A stretch of DNA of 64,000 nucleotides from Lachnospiraceae bacterium (lineage in GTDB: Bacteria; Bacillota; Clostridia; Lachnospirales; Lachnospiraceae), in assembly GCA_017430085.1 (NCBI GenBank), contig JAFRNR010000039.1, positions 1 to 64,000 of the forward strand, read 5' to 3'. The notes beneath the pieces are model-generated. The model did not search any database and had not been told where the DNA came from. It was given only the letters and a program-made list of their open reading frames with translations. A program made the position numbers and the translations under genes. Positions 1 through 9,441 of this stretch are shown here, in pieces (the first letter of the stretch is position 1; each line of letters starts with the position of its first letter).

Positions 1-1030
1 GGAAGCCGAAGCCCAGGGCGACGGAGGTCTCGGGCTCGTAGGTCAGGGAGGCATCGTTGAGCTGCAGGCGCTCCAGCGCATCGCGCAGGTCCGGGTATTT
101 GGCACCGTCCGCGGGGTACATGCCGCAGTAGACCATGGACAGCACTTTTTTGTAGCCGGGCAGGGCCTGCGCGCAGGGGCGGGCCTGCTCCGTGACGGTG
201 TCGCCCACGCGGGTGTCCTTCACGTTTTTGATGCTGGCGGTCAGGTAGCCGACCATGCCGGCGGACAGTTCGTCGCAGGGGATCAGCTGGCCCGCGCCGA
301 ACGTGCCGACCTCCACCACGTCGTACGCGGCGCCGGAGGCCATCATTTTGACGCGCGTGCCCTTGCGCACGCGGCCGTCCACGACGCGGAAAAAGACCAC
401 CACGCCGCGGTAGCTGTCGTAGAACGAGTCGAAGATCAGGCAGCGCAGAGGCGCGTCCGGATCGCCTTTGGGGGCGGGCAGTTTGTGCACCACGGCTTCC
501 AGGACTTCGTCGATGTTGATGCCGTTCTTGGCGGAGATCAGCGGGGCGTCGTGCGCCTCCAGGCCGATCACGTCCTCGATCTCGTCGATCACGCGCTCCG
601 GCTCAGCGCTGGGCAGGTCGATCTTGTTGATGACCGGGATGACCTCCAGGTCGTTGTCCAGGGCCAGGTACACGTTGGCCAGCGTCTGCGCCTCGATGCC
701 CTGCGCCGCGTCCACCACCAGCAGGGCGCCGTCGCAGGCCGCGAGAGCCCGCGAGACCTCGTAATTGAAGTCCACGTGGCCGGGGGTGTCGATCAGGTTC
801 AGCATGTATTCTTCGCCGTTTTTGGCCTTGTAGATCGTGCGCACGGCCTGAGCCTTGATGGTGATGCCGCGTTCGCGCTCCAGGTCCATGTTGTCCAGCA
901 CCTGCTCCTGCATCTCGCGCGCGGTCAGCAGGCCGGTGCGTTCAATGATCCGGTCCGCGAGCGTGGATTTGCCGTGGTCGATATGGGCGATGATGCTGAA
1001 ATTGCGGATATGGTCCTGCGGTATGATCAT
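1..1030 (-). CDS. lepA: Elongation factor 4 (LepA), 3' end outside window
   Basis: Ribosome-associated translational GTPase that back-translocates or remodels stalled ribosomes. The first 343 codons are present and the gene runs off the left edge; full-length EF4 is about 600 residues. The G domain is intact: G1 AHIDHGKST near residues 15-23, a RERGITI switch-I segment, [12 protein letters not shown] and a SAKNG G5 motif, followed by domain II. The start ATG at 1030 is preceded by GAGGAG at suitable spacing. The upstream neighbour on the same strand is a ketopantoate reductase gene. Identity is certain; only the C-terminal domains cannot be checked. Confidence 0.97.
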   Translation of the reverse strand, partial: MIIPQDHIRNFSIIAHIDHGKSTLADRIIERTGLLTAREMQEQVLDNMDLERERGITIKAQAVRTIYKAKNGEEYMLNLIDTPGHVDFNYEVSRALAACDGALLVVDAAQGIEAQTLANVYLALDNDLEVIPVINKIDLPSAEPERVIDEIEDVIGLEAHDAPLISAKNGINIDEVLEAVVHKLPAPKGDPDAPLRCLIFDSFYDSYRGVVVFFRVVDGRVRKGTRVKMMASGAAYDVVEVGTFGAGQLIPCDELSAGMVGYLTASIKNVKDTRVGDTVTEQARPCAQALPGYKKVLSMVYCGMYPADGAKYPDLRDALERLQLNDASLTYEPETSVALGFGF

Positions 1031-1100
1031 ATTCGGTTCTCCTCAAAATGGGTTGGCGGCCCGCCGGAACAGGCCCGGCGGACGGAAAAACGGGGCGGGC

Positions 1101-2105
1101 TTACGCGAAATACTTTAAGTTATCCTTGCCGCAGGACAGCTCTCCCGCCTCGATCCGGTGCACGATCTCGACGATCTTGTCGTTGACCGGCGTCGGCACT
1201 CCGGCCTTCCGGCCGGCGCGGCACACCACGCCGTTGATGGCGTCCACTTCGCAGGGCTTGCCCTTCTTGACGTCCTGCAGCATGGACGGCTCGATCAGCC
1301 GGTGCTTCTTCATCGCGATGGGCAGCAGCGCCTTCGCAAACGCCTTTTTCAGGCCGCTCTTATAATAAAACAGTTTGGTGATGTCCTTGCCCTGCACCGG
1401 CGCGAACTTCACGCCCGAGGCGCGTCCCACGTCCATGCATTCCTTCATGCAGGCCAGGGCGATCGGCTGCGCTTCCTTCGTTTCCGACACGTCGCCGAAC
1501 GTGCCGCCCATCACGGTCCCCAGGCCGGAGAACGTCGCGTTGATCAGCAGTTTGGACCAGCGCGCGCCGAGCAGGTTCTCCTCGATCTCCACCGGGCACA
1601 TCAGTTCCAGCAGGCCCTTGACCTCCTGCACTTTTTCCGGCGCCACGCCTTCCATGCCGCCCATGTGGAAGGACAGCGAGGCGGGATCCGAGGTCAGTTC
1701 GCACACGCCCGGCCCCTTCATGGTGGCGCCCCATTCCACGACGCAGCCGAGGGTGCGCGGCGTCCCGAGGATCTCCGCGATCTCCGGCTCCGGCAGCCCG
1801 TTCTGCATCGTCACCAGCACGCCGTCGTCCGCCAGCAGGTCCTTCAGCCGCGTCACGACCTCATGGTTGTGCAGCTGCTTGGTCATCAGGAAGATCACGT
1901 CGTACGGCCCTTCCATCTCCTCCGGCAGCAGCGCGCGCACCGGCACGTTCATCTCTACCGTCCCGCAGACGGTCGCCCCGTTTTCGCGGAGTGCCTCCAC
2001 GTGGGCTTTATTGCGGTTGACCAGGTCGACCGGCTGGCCGTTCTTCGTCATGTAAGCTCCGAGCACGGTTCCCAGGGAACCCGCTCCGTAGATCGCACAA
2101 TGCAT
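1101..2105 (-). CDS. panE: 2-dehydropantoate 2-reductase (ketopantoate reductase family)
   Basis: A 334-residue ApbA/PanE-family protein. It starts with the NAD(P)-binding fold GAGSLG (residues 7-12) and shows the family pattern of a Rossmann domain, a central segment MTKQLHNHEVV/VTMQNGLPEPE, and an all-helical C-terminal domain with the conserved K..KL..N segment WSKLLINATFSG. In pantothenate synthesis this enzyme reduces ketopantoate with NADPH. The start ATG at 2105 has AAGGAGA seven bases upstream. It lies between hflX and lepA. Some members of this family act on other 2-oxoacids, so the exact substrate is inferred. Confidence 0.85.
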   Translation of the reverse strand: MHCAIYGAGSLGTVLGAYMTKNGQPVDLVNRNKAHVEALRENGATVCGTVEMNVPVRALLPEEMEGPYDVIFLMTKQLHNHEVVTRLKDLLADDGVLVTMQNGLPEPEIAEILGTPRTLGCVVEWGATMKGPGVCELTSDPASLSFHMGGMEGVAPEKVQEVKGLLELMCPVEIEENLLGARWSKLLINATFSGLGTVMGGTFGDVSETKEAQPIALACMKECMDVGRASGVKFAPVQGKDITKLFYYKSGLKKAFAKALLPIAMKKHRLIEPSMLQDVKKGKPCEVDAINGVVCRAGRKAGVPTPVNDKIVEIVHRIEAGELSCGKDNLKYFA

Positions 2106-2123
2106 GGTATTATCTCCTTTCGT

Positions 2124-3350
2124 TTACAGCAATGCCTTCGGCACGTATGCCTTCAGCCGGATCCCTTCCGGCGTGTATTCCTCCGCGACCACGTTGCCGT
2201 ATTTGCGGATCCGGCCCACCAGGGAGGCTTCGGCGTAGGAAAAGACCCGGTCGATATAGACTTTCTGCTCCCGCAGGACGCGGGAGACAGCTTCTTTGAG
2301 TTCCGGAAGGCCGAGGCCGGTCTTCGCGGAGATGCGGAGGACTTCCTCCGCGCGCGAGTCGTAGAGGAACGCGTCGCCGAGCGGCAGGTCGCATTTGTTG
2401 AAGGCGGTGATGACGGGCTTGCTCTCCGCGCCCAGTTCTTTCAAGGTCTCGTAGACCGTTTCCATCTGCTGCTTCATGCGGGGGCCGGAGGCGTCCACGA
2501 CGTGGAGGATGACGTCCGCGTAGGCGGCTTCCTCCAGCGTGCTCTTGAAAGCGTCGATCAGGTGGTGGGGCAGCTTGCGGATGAAGCCGACGGTGTCCGT
2601 CAGCAGCACTTCCTCCCCGCCGGGGAGGGGCAGGCTGCGGGTGGTCGGGTCCAGGGTGGCGAAGAGTTTGTCCTCCGCGAGGATGTCCGCGCCGGTCAGG
2701 GTGTTGAGCAGCGTGGATTTGCCCGCGTTGGTGTAGCCGACGATGGCCACGACCGGAACGGCCGCGTTTTTGCGCTTTTCCCGCTGCAGTTCGCGGTGGC
2801 GCACCACTTCCGCGAGGTCCGCCTTGAGGGTGGAGATGCGGCGGTGGATGGCTCGGCGGTCGCTTTCCAGTTTGCTTTCGCCGGGGCCGCGGGTGCCGAT
2901 GCCGCCGCCCAGCCGGGACAGGGCCGTACCCTTGCCGGTCAGGCGCGTGGCGCGGTAGCGCAGCTGGGCCAGTTCCACCTGGATCTTGCCCTCGCTGGTG
3001 GCGGCGCGGCCCGCGAAGATGTCCAGGATCAGGAGGCTGCGGTCCAGGACCTTGACGTCCAGGACGTCCTCCATTTTGCGGGCCTGGGCCGGGGAAAGCT
3101 CGTCGTCGCAGATGACGCCGTCCGCGTGCAGTTCCTTCACGCGCTCCTTCAGTTCCTCCAGGCGGCCGGAGCCCAGGTAGGTCCCCGGGTGGGGCTGCTC
3201 GCGGGACTGCAGGAACAGTTCCAGGACTTCGGCGCCGGCGGTCTCCGCCAGTTCCTCGAGTTCCTTCAGGGAGGCCAGGGCCTCGTCCATGTCTTCGCCG
3301 GCGATGCCGACCAGGATGTATTTTTCAGCTTTCTGCTGCGTATCTGTCAT
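2124..3350 (-). CDS. hflX: Ribosome-associated GTPase HflX
   Basis: HflX binds the 50S subunit and splits or rescues stalled ribosomes. The 408-residue protein has the N-terminal HflX domain with the glycine-rich loop RLGGGIGTRGPGESKLE, a coiled-coil linker of Arg/Lys-rich helices, then a GTPase domain with GYTNAGKST (G1), DTVGF (G3) and NKCD (G4). The C-terminal extension (VFSYAEASLVGRIRKYG) is typical. The ribosome site upstream of the ATG at 3350 is weak (AAGTGAG). The neighbours holA upstream and panE downstream are on the same strand with short gaps, consistent with one transcript. Confidence 0.95.
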   Translation of the reverse strand: MTDTQQKAEKYILVGIAGEDMDEALASLKELEELAETAGAEVLELFLQSREQPHPGTYLGSGRLEELKERVKELHADGVICDDELSPAQARKMEDVLDVKVLDRSLLILDIFAGRAATSEGKIQVELAQLRYRATRLTGKGTALSRLGGGIGTRGPGESKLESDRRAIHRRISTLKADLAEVVRHRELQREKRKNAAVPVVAIVGYTNAGKSTLLNTLTGADILAEDKLFATLDPTTRSLPLPGGEEVLLTDTVGFIRKLPHHLIDAFKSTLEEAAYADVILHVVDASGPRMKQQMETVYETLKELGAESKPVITAFNKCDLPLGDAFLYDSRAEEVLRISAKTGLGLPELKEAVSRVLREQKVYIDRVFSYAEASLVGRIRKYGNVVAEEYTPEGIRLKAYVPKALL

Positions 3351-3376
3351 GCTTTACTCACTTATTTCCCGCGGAT

Positions 3377-4390
3377 CTACCGCAGGCTCACTTCGATCAG
3401 CGCCATCTCCACCGCGAGCGTCTCGTCCATTTTGCCGGTCCGGTGCGCGGTGTCGTAAGCCAGGCAGCGGCGCCATTTCTTCTCCCATTCGCGGGAGGAA
3501 AGGGCGCGGCAGCGGGGCAGGCTGTTCTTGACGGCGTAGTAATTGTAGCCGGTGGCCGTCTGCATGTCCTTCATGCTCAGGCCTTTTTCGTCCAGTTCGC
3601 GGAGCACGAAGAGGCGTCCCACCTGGGTGGTGATCATGCCCATGATCCTGCCGTTGGGCTCCTTCAGGGCCTTTAAGTCCGCGTACAGGCGGAAGGCTTC
3701 CTGCGGGCGGCCGGCCGCCATCGCGTCCACCATGTCGAAGATGCGGTCGCTCAGGCTCTGGTGCGTGATGGTCTCCACGTCCTCGCGGCGGATCTTCTTC
3801 GTGTCCAGCGTGTACGCCAGGAGTTTCTCCTTTTCGCAGGCGATGGTGTTCATGTTGCCGCCGCAGCGGGCCAGGAACATCTCCAGCGCGTCCGGTTCGA
3901 TCTCGTAGCCCTCCTGCTCGAAGGACTTTTTCAGCGACCGCAGCAGGTCCGCCTCCGAAGGCGGTTCGCAGGCCACGCAGATCCCCCGTTCCCGGGCGGC
4001 TTTGAACAGCGGGCTCTTTTCGTCCGCCTCGCGTTCGATGAAAACGAGCACGGTGGAGTCCGGCAGCGCGTCCAGATCGCTCACGAGGCCTTCCGCGCCT
4101 TTTTTCGCCCAGCCGGTGTTCTCCAGCAGGATCAGGCGCTTTTCGGCGAAAAACGGGACGGTCCCGGCCAGGATGCGGATCTCGTCCTCGTCCGTGCCCG
4201 GCCCTTCCCGGTAGGTATAATTCAGTTCGTCCGACCCGGCCAGCGCGTCGCGGAAGGACTGCTTGATCTTCTGCCGCAGAAAATCCTCCGGCCCGTAGAC
4301 CAGATAGATCGGTTTGTATTCTCCGGTTCTGATGTCCTTCTCGATGCGTTTCATGGGGTCGTCCGGCGTCCGCTCCGCCGCATTATTCAT
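3377..4390 (-). CDS. holA: DNA polymerase III subunit delta
   Basis: Clamp-loader delta subunit that opens the beta sliding clamp. The 337-residue protein begins with the HolA signature IYLVYGPEDFLRQ and has the AAA+-like fold followed by the C-terminal collar helices (GRIMGMITTQVGRLFVLREL, YYAVKNSLPRCRALS). Length matches the family. The start is uncertain: ATG 4390 gives twelve extra residues, and ATG 4354 (MKRIEKDIRTGEYKPI) would also fit the family. Neither has a strong ribosome site. The 28-base gap to the upstream S41 protease gene holds a small GC-rich hairpin. Confidence 0.93.
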   Translation of the reverse strand: MNNAAERTPDDPMKRIEKDIRTGEYKPIYLVYGPEDFLRQKIKQSFRDALAGSDELNYTYREGPGTDEDEIRILAGTVPFFAEKRLILLENTGWAKKGAEGLVSDLDALPDSTVLVFIEREADEKSPLFKAARERGICVACEPPSEADLLRSLKKSFEQEGYEIEPDALEMFLARCGGNMNTIACEKEKLLAYTLDTKKIRREDVETITHQSLSDRIFDMVDAMAAGRPQEAFRLYADLKALKEPNGRIMGMITTQVGRLFVLRELDEKGLSMKDMQTATGYNYYAVKNSLPRCRALSSREWEKKWRRCLAYDTAHRTGKMDETLAVEMALIEVSLR

Positions 4391-4418
4391 CGTCCGGCGG
4401 CTGCTCCGCCGCGTACTT

Positions 4419-6008
4419 TTATCTCAGGTATTCGATGGCCTGGTTCAGCAGTTCGTCCTCTTCCGTCAGCACGTCGTCCTCGCCCGTGATGTCCGGGTCG
4501 ATCCCCACGCCGTGGAAATCGCGGCCCAGCGGAGAATAATAGTGCGCGATGGTCAGTTTCACGATACTGCCGCTGCCCGTATCCGTGTCGTAATACGACT
4601 GCACGATGCCCTTGCCGAACGTCGTCGTTCCCATCACCGTCGCGAGGTGGTAATCCTGCAGGATGCCTGTCAGCACTTCCGCCGCGCTGGCCGAGCCACC
4701 GTCCACCAGGACGACCATGTCGCCCCGGAAGATGGGCTCTTCCACGGCCTTCTCCGTGTAAGTCTCGCCGCCCTTGTAATCCATGCGGAAGATCAGTTTG
4801 CCGCGGTCCACGAAATAGTCCGCGATGGACAGCACGCTGTTCAGCAGGCCGCCGGGATTGCCGCGCAGGTCCAGGATCAGTTTCTGCATGCCGTCCTGCT
4901 TCAGGTTTTCCAGCGCATCCAGCGCCTGGCGGACGGTCACGTTGTCGAACTCCGTCAGCTGCAGGTAGCCGATCTTGTCCGTCAGCATCTCATAAGCGAC
5001 CGTGTCCACTTCCACCTTGCGGCGCACGCAGGTGATTTCCAGCGTATCGCCCGTGGCGGGGCGGTAAACGGTCAGGGTCACCGGCTCGCCTTCATGGCCG
5101 CGTACGTAGGTCACGATCTGCTCCAGCAGCATCTGGGTGACGTCCATGCCGTCCACGGCTTTGAAGATGTCGCCGGCCAGCATGCCGGATTCCCCGGCCG
5201 GGCTGTTGTTGAACACGCGGGTGACGGTGGATTCCATCGTCTCCGGGTCCTGCATGATCTGGACGCCGATGCCGCAGTACGAGCCGTCGGATTCCTGCTG
5301 CGTGGACTCCCACTCCTCCGCCGTGAGGTAATCGGAGTACAAGTCGCCGGAGGCGGCCACGAACGCCTTCAGCGTCTCGATTTCCACCTGCTGCTTCTGC
5401 TCAGCGGTCAGGCTGATCCTTTCGTCCACCAGGTCGCGGATCTCGCCCATGCGGTTCAGGAAATCGTCGTTCCACTCGATGACCGTGACTTCCGGGCCGT
5501 AATTCGGTTTCAGGTTCTCATATTCTTCCCAGTCGCCGCCGGCCAGCTCCACGTATTTCTGCAGGGCAGCCTGCTGCATGGTGCTCAGGTCATAGGGCAG
5601 GACCTGGACTTCGTCGAAGATCTCGGCCACGTCGTCCAGTTCGCGCAGGAAGGGGTCCGCGACGCGGTCGATGGTGCGGGGTTCGGCCGCCGTGGTCTGG
5701 GCCGAGGGATCGGCCGTCGTAGTTTCCGCCGCGGGAGTCTCCGTCGGCGCCGGCGCGGCCGTCGTCTCCCCGGGTTTGTCCGTAGGGATCGTCACCGGCG
5801 CGATGGCGGTGGACGTCTCTTCCTTATCCTGCGACGTCGGAGACACCGGTGCCGTCGTTTCCGTTCCCGGGCCGATGCTGCCGCGTTTTTCGGCGATGTT
5901 TTCCAGGAAGCAGGTCATGCCGAGCACGGCCAGCGCCCCGATCACGAAGAAGCAGAGAGCCCCGATCAGGAACCCTTTCCAGAATTTGTTTCCGTTCTTC
6001 TCTTCCAT
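4419..6008 (-). CDS. S41-family C-terminal processing protease with PDZ domain
   Basis: Membrane-anchored serine protease of the CtpA/Prc family, 529 residues. One N-terminal transmembrane segment (about residues 11-34) is followed by a long Pro/Thr/Glu-rich spacer (about 40-115), a helical region, a PDZ domain (about 245-335) and the S41 core. The core shows DLRGNPGG, the nucleophile in GGSASAAE (about residue 440) and the catalytic lysine in GTTTFGKG (about 465). The active site is therefore outside the cell. It directly follows ftsX (9-base gap), so it probably shares the ftsEX transcript and may process envelope proteins during division. The substrate is unknown. Confidence 0.92.
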   Translation of the reverse strand: MEEKNGNKFWKGFLIGALCFFVIGALAVLGMTCFLENIAEKRGSIGPGTETTAPVSPTSQDKEETSTAIAPVTIPTDKPGETTAAPAPTETPAAETTTADPSAQTTAAEPRTIDRVADPFLRELDDVAEIFDEVQVLPYDLSTMQQAALQKYVELAGGDWEEYENLKPNYGPEVTVIEWNDDFLNRMGEIRDLVDERISLTAEQKQQVEIETLKAFVAASGDLYSDYLTAEEWESTQQESDGSYCGIGVQIMQDPETMESTVTRVFNNSPAGESGMLAGDIFKAVDGMDVTQMLLEQIVTYVRGHEGEPVTLTVYRPATGDTLEITCVRRKVEVDTVAYEMLTDKIGYLQLTEFDNVTVRQALDALENLKQDGMQKLILDLRGNPGGLLNSVLSIADYFVDRGKLIFRMDYKGGETYTEKAVEEPIFRGDMVVLVDGGSASAAEVLTGILQDYHLATVMGTTTFGKGIVQSYYDTDTGSGSIVKLTIAHYYSPLGRDFHGVGIDPDITGEDDVLTEEDELLNQAIEYLR

Positions 6009-6017
6009 TTCTTTTCC

Positions 6018-6920
6018 CTACACTTTCAGATGCTTTTTGATGGAAAACAGGCTGCCCGCCAGACCGATGCCCAGGCTCAGCGCCAGGGAGACCGGAAGGA
6101 TGACGGCAAAGACTTTCTGCCGGGGCAGGAAGGCGAAAATATTCGCCAGATTGACATATTTGTTGCGGATGCCCTCCACGACGGGCGGGTAGCCGAACCA
6201 GGTGATGAGCAGCGGGATCAGCGCGCCCAGCAGGCCGATCAGCGCGCCTTCGATCAGGAACGGCCCGCGGATGAACCCGTTGGTGGCGCCCATGTAGCGC
6301 ATGATGTGGATCTGCTCCTGGCGCTGCGAGATCGTCATCGCGATGCCGTTGCTGATCAGCACCACGGCCACGATCACCAGCACGGCCAGGATCACGATCG
6401 TCGCGATCCGCACCAGCGAGGACGCGTTCTGCAGCGCGCCGGTCACGGCATTGCTGACGTTCACCTTCCGGACGCCGGACTGGCCCTCCAGCCAGGCGGC
6501 GAAGTCTTTCTGCCCGCCCGTATCGTCCAGGAAGATCTCATACGAGGCGGAATTGGCCAGCGGGTTGTTGTCCGCGAAGCCATCGGCCAGCTTTTCGTTG
6601 CCGGCGAAATAGACTTTTTTGTAATTCTCCCAGGCCTCCTCCGCCGAGGTGTATTTCAGGCGGCGGACCTCCTGGCGCGCGCTGATGCGGTTGCCCAAGT
6701 CCAGAATCTCCTGCTCGCTCAGGCCTTCCGTGAAAAATACGGTGATGCCTACGTTCTCCTCGGCTTCTTTCACGAAGTTGCCCAGGTTCAGCAGGATAGC
6801 GGCCGCGGCGTCGAACAGGAAGATGGTGAAGACCATGATGGCCAGGGAAAACAGGGAGGTCCCCAGGTGCTTGCGGATGCCCTTGAAGCTCTGACGGATC
6901 ATGTAAGGCAGGTTACGCAT
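6018..6920 (-). CDS. ftsX: Cell-division ABC transporter permease FtsX
   Basis: Integral membrane partner of FtsE that transmits ATP-driven changes to peptidoglycan hydrolases at the division site. The 300-residue protein has one N-terminal membrane helix, an extracytoplasmic domain of about 120 residues (NVGITVFFTEGLSEQE onwards) and three C-terminal helices with the FtsX/MacB motif ISNGIAMTISQRQEQIHIMRYMGAT shortened here to its core ISQRQEQIHIMRYMGAT. The ATG at 6920 lies inside the last codons of ftsE (8-base overlap) and has AAGGAGG upstream, so the two are translationally coupled. Confidence 0.95.
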   Translation of the reverse strand: MRNLPYMIRQSFKGIRKHLGTSLFSLAIMVFTIFLFDAAAAILLNLGNFVKEAEENVGITVFFTEGLSEQEILDLGNRISARQEVRRLKYTSAEEAWENYKKVYFAGNEKLADGFADNNPLANSASYEIFLDDTGGQKDFAAWLEGQSGVRKVNVSNAVTGALQNASSLVRIATIVILAVLVIVAVVLISNGIAMTISQRQEQIHIMRYMGATNGFIRGPFLIEGALIGLLGALIPLLITWFGYPPVVEGIRNKYVNLANIFAFLPRQKVFAVILPVSLALSLGIGLAGSLFSIKKHLKV

Positions 6921-7602
6921 CGCCGTAGCCTCCTTCCTTGACGTCGCTGACGACCGAGCCGTCGCGCAGGGTCACGACGCGCTTGCGGGCCTTGTCGACC
7001 ACGGCCGCGTCATGCGTCACTACGATCACGGTAGTGCCGCCGCGGTTGATGCTCTCCAGCAGGCGGAGCACTTCTTCGGAACCGGCGGGGTCCAGGTTGC
7101 CGGTGGGCTCGTCCGCGAGCAGGTACATCGGCCCGTTGACCACGGCGCGCGCGATGGCGGCCCGCTGCTGCTCGCCGCCGGAAAGCTGCGAGGGCAGGCT
7201 GTCCGCCTTGTCCGCCATGCCGACCGTCTCCAGGATCTTGGGGATGCGGCGCTTCATGCCCTGCGGCGACGCGCCGACCACGCGCTGGGCGAAGGCCACG
7301 TTCTCATACACCGTGTAATCCTTCAGCAGGCGGAAGTCCTGGTAGACCATCCCGAAATGGCGGCGGTAATAGGGCAGCTTCGCGGGGCGGATCCGTCCCA
7401 CGTTCACGCCGTCCACCACTACCGAGCCTTTGGTGGGCTTTTCCTCTCCCATCAGGAGCCGCAGCAGCGTGCTTTTGCCCGCGCCGCTTTCCCCGATGAT
7501 GAAGACGAATTCGCCGTCCCCGATGGTCAGGTTGAAGTCGGTGAGGGCGGAACCGGCGGTCTGGTCATCATATCTTTTTTCCACGTTACGGAATTCGATC
7601 AT
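6913..7602 (-). CDS. ftsE: Cell-division ATP-binding protein FtsE
   Basis: ATPase of the FtsEX complex, 229 residues. Walker [11 protein letters not shown]-loop, signature LSGGEQQR and Walker B LLADEPTG are all present, with the FtsE-like sequence [13 protein letters not shown] at the N terminus. An upstream in-frame ATG at 7650 exists, but ATG 7602 is chosen because AAAGGAG lies seven bases before it and family members start here. A promoter is visible at 7680-7708, making ftsE the first gene of the ftsE-ftsX-protease unit. Confidence 0.96.
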   Translation of the reverse strand: MIEFRNVEKRYDDQTAGSALTDFNLTIGDGEFVFIIGESGAGKSTLLRLLMGEEKPTKGSVVVDGVNVGRIRPAKLPYYRRHFGMVYQDFRLLKDYTVYENVAFAQRVVGASPQGMKRRIPKILETVGMADKADSLPSQLSGGEQQRAAIARAVVNGPMYLLADEPTGNLDPAGSEEVLRLLESINRGGTTVIVVTHDAAVVDKARKRVVTLRDGSVVSDVKEGGYGDA

Positions 7603-7679
7603 GCGCCTATTGCTCCTTTGTTGTCCGCAAAAACTGAAATGGCAGGCCAAAATCCCGCCCTTCCGCGGATCATCGTATT

Positions 7680-7708
7680 ATTTTACACTAAAACAGGGCC
7701 GGGGTCAA
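7680..7708 (-). promoter_or_regulatory. Promoter for ftsEX operon
   Basis: On the minus strand TTGACC (7708-7703), 17 bases, then TAAAAT (7685-7680), about 75 bases before the ftsE start. This is a good sigma-A match in an otherwise gene-free 157-base gap between cvfB and ftsE. Confidence 0.65.
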
Positions 7709-7759
7709 AGGTTTTTTGCCCATGCCCCGGCTTCCGGATCCGTTTTTGCTTTTATTTGT

Positions 7760-8602
7760 TTACGATTTATAGTCCGCCGCTTCGATATGATCGTCGTAGA
7801 TGCGGATCTTCCCTTCCTTCAGCAGCCGGCCGGCGGCCCGCTTGAAGGCGTTTTTGCTGAGGGAAAGCTCCGTGCGGATCAGGGCCGCGTCGCTCTTGTC
7901 GCCGATGCCCAGGATCCCGCCGGCTTCGGCCAGATGCGCGAGGATCATTTCCGCGTCCGGCTCCATCTGCGCGTACGCTTTCTTCCGCGGCGACAGGTCC
8001 AGCTTGCCGTCCTCCCGCACGCGCATGACGCGGGTCTCGACCGGATCGCCGGGTTTCAAGCGCTCATACAGTTCCTGGCGCGGGATCAGGCCGAAATACT
8101 GGCCGTCCACGGCCACGAACGCGCCGATTTCCTCCTTCACCGCGTACACCGTGCCCGCGACCTTATCGCCCGCCTTGTACGGGCTGTCCGCGCGCAGCAG
8201 CCGGTCCACCCGCATGGTGGCGGCGAGACGGCGGCTCTTGTCGACGTACAGCGTGACCAGGACTTTCTGCCCCGGCCGGACTTCGCCCTTCGTCTCCTTG
8301 AACGGCAGGAACAGGTCCTTGGCCAGGCCCCAGTCCAGGAACGCGCCGATCGGGCTCGTCTGCTTCACGGTCAGCAGCGCGGTCTCGCCGAGCTGCAGCC
8401 GCGGCGTCTGCGTGGTGGCGATGAGCCGGTCCTCCGAATCCTTGTACAGGAAAACCGTCAGCAGGCTGCCGACGTCCGTGCCTTCCGGGACCTGTTTGCC
8501 CGGCAGCAGTACGGTCTCGGTTCCGCCGCTTTCTTTCAGGAATGCGCCGGCGTCCGCAAAATGATCTACGATCAGGGTCTGTGTTCCGCCCAGATTAAAC
8601 AT
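7760..8602 (-). CDS. cvfB: CvfB-like S1 RNA-binding protein
   Basis: A 280-residue RNA-binding protein of the conserved virulence factor B family. The N-terminal S1-like repeats are evident (LTVKQTSPIGAFLDWGLAKDLFLPF and the GTVYAVKEEIGAFVAVDGQYFGLIP segment), and the C terminus is a winged-helix domain (TELSLSKNAFKRAAGRLLKEGKI). CvfB homologues act in post-transcriptional control of exoprotein genes in staphylococci; the role here is inferred from family only. ATG 8602 is preferred over an upstream start at 8665 because of AAGGAGA seven bases before it. Confidence 0.85.
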   Translation of the reverse strand: MFNLGGTQTLIVDHFADAGAFLKESGGTETVLLPGKQVPEGTDVGSLLTVFLYKDSEDRLIATTQTPRLQLGETALLTVKQTSPIGAFLDWGLAKDLFLPFKETKGEVRPGQKVLVTLYVDKSRRLAATMRVDRLLRADSPYKAGDKVAGTVYAVKEEIGAFVAVDGQYFGLIPRQELYERLKPGDPVETRVMRVREDGKLDLSPRKKAYAQMEPDAEMILAHLAEAGGILGIGDKSDAALIRTELSLSKNAFKRAAGRLLKEGKIRIYDDHIEAADYKS

Positions 8603-8646
8603 GCTTCTCTCCTTCTGGTGGGGTCCCGGCCGCCCCTCCGCGGCCG

Positions 8647-8680
8647 AAAAAAAGAGCCGGGACAAGTCCGCGGCTTCTTT
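8647..8680 (-). terminator. Terminator downstream of tRNA-Gln(CTG)
   Basis: On the minus strand a hairpin with GCCG/CGGC core and flanking AAGA/TCTT pairs is followed by a run of seven T. It sits directly after the tRNA-Gln 3' end and before cvfB. Confidence 0.7.
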
Positions 8681-8681
8681 C

Positions 8682-8753
8682 CAGGGCTACAAGGATTCGA
8701 ACCTTGAAATGACGGAGTCAGAGTCCGTTGCCTTACCGTTTGGCGATAGCCCT
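8682..8753 (-). tRNA. tRNA-Gln (anticodon CTG)
   Basis: A 72-nt cloverleaf on the minus strand. The acceptor arm is AGGGCTA paired with TAGCCCT, the anticodon loop is CTCTGAC on a five-pair stem, giving anticodon CTG for CAG codons, and the T arm is CAAGG-TTCGAAT-CCTTG. The discriminator is G and no CCA is encoded. It is a single-gene transcript with its own promoter and terminator. A second tRNA-Gln (TTG) lies at 28224-28295. Confidence 0.93.
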
Positions 8754-8778
8754 CTGCGCTTTTTCAGCGACGAAAAGG

Positions 8779-8807
8779 ATTATACAACCGGGTTCTGAAA
8801 AATGCAA
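8779..8807 (-). promoter_or_regulatory. Promoter for tRNA-Gln(CTG)
   Basis: TTGCAT (8807-8802), 17 bases, TATAAT (8784-8779) on the minus strand, ending 25 bases before the mature tRNA 5' end. Confidence 0.8.
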
Positions 8808-8855
8808 GAGTTTTTTTTGCAAAAATCCGGAGTTTTTTGCAGTTTTTTGGCGCGC

Positions 8856-9407
8856 TCACCGGCCGGCGGTCAGGTCCCGGATCAGCGGGTCGCGGATCAG
8901 ATGCTTCCAGACCGTGTAGGTGGCGCGCAGGAACGCCGGGTCCAGCGCGGCGGCGGATTCGATCAGCGGGCAGCAGTACGGGAGGGCTTCGTCCTGCCAG
9001 GTCAGGGCGAGTTCGCAGCCCGGCTCGCGGTAGACGACGGGGACGGGGCTCTCCTCGCCCTCCTTCAGGATGACCGGTTTCAGCGGGAAGGTGCGGCACT
9101 GGATCGGCCGCAGGGAGCGGCGGCAGTGCTCCGGGCCGGCGCAGTTGACATAGCAGACTTTGCCGTGCCAGGAGGGCGGGAAGTCGTATTCCTCCGTGCT
9201 CTGCAGTTCCCAGGTGAGCCAGGGGTCGCTGCGGTCATGGATCTTTTCTTCGCCGGGGAGGAGGTACAGGCCCATCTTCTCCGGCTCGTCCGTGCGGCAG
9301 CAGGCCGCGCCGCAGATCGTACCGCAGTCGAACGGGACCGGGGATACCCGGTCCAGCAGGCGGTAGATGGCGCGGTAGGTGTTTTTGCGGGTCTTGCCTT
9401 TGATCAT
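8856..9407 (-). CDS. YkgJ-like cysteine-cluster protein
   Basis: A 183-residue soluble protein with eleven or so cysteines in clusters: C-x3-C-x3-CC near residues 28-37, CYVNC and EHC in the middle, then QCRTFPLKP and a late CC. The CRTFPLKP segment resembles the conserved part of the YkgJ family, proposed zinc- or iron-binding proteins of unknown function. No membrane segment or signal peptide is seen. The ATG at 9407 has no clear ribosome site. It follows the RNase E/G gene by 34 bases on the same strand. The metal and the role are not known. Confidence 0.7.
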   Translation of the reverse strand: MIKGKTRKNTYRAIYRLLDRVSPVPFDCGTICGAACCRTDEPEKMGLYLLPGEEKIHDRSDPWLTWELQSTEEYDFPPSWHGKVCYVNCAGPEHCRRSLRPIQCRTFPLKPVILKEGEESPVPVVYREPGCELALTWQDEALPYCCPLIESAAALDPAFLRATYTVWKHLIRDPLIRDLTAGR

Positions 9408-9441
9408 GGTGATTGAGCTGCGGTCAGTAAGCGGCGGGCCG

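Noticed and set aside
1158..3458. 766-codon plus-strand open frame, and similar long frames at 4314-6941 (plus), 44793-46787 (minus), 46567-48405 (minus) and 57736-60000 (plus)
   Set aside because: Each lies opposite well-identified genes (panE/hflX, holA/S41 protease/ftsX, the ABC exporters, argS). They are rich in Arg, His, Gln and Val with no motif, as expected for the antisense of GC-rich coding sequence.
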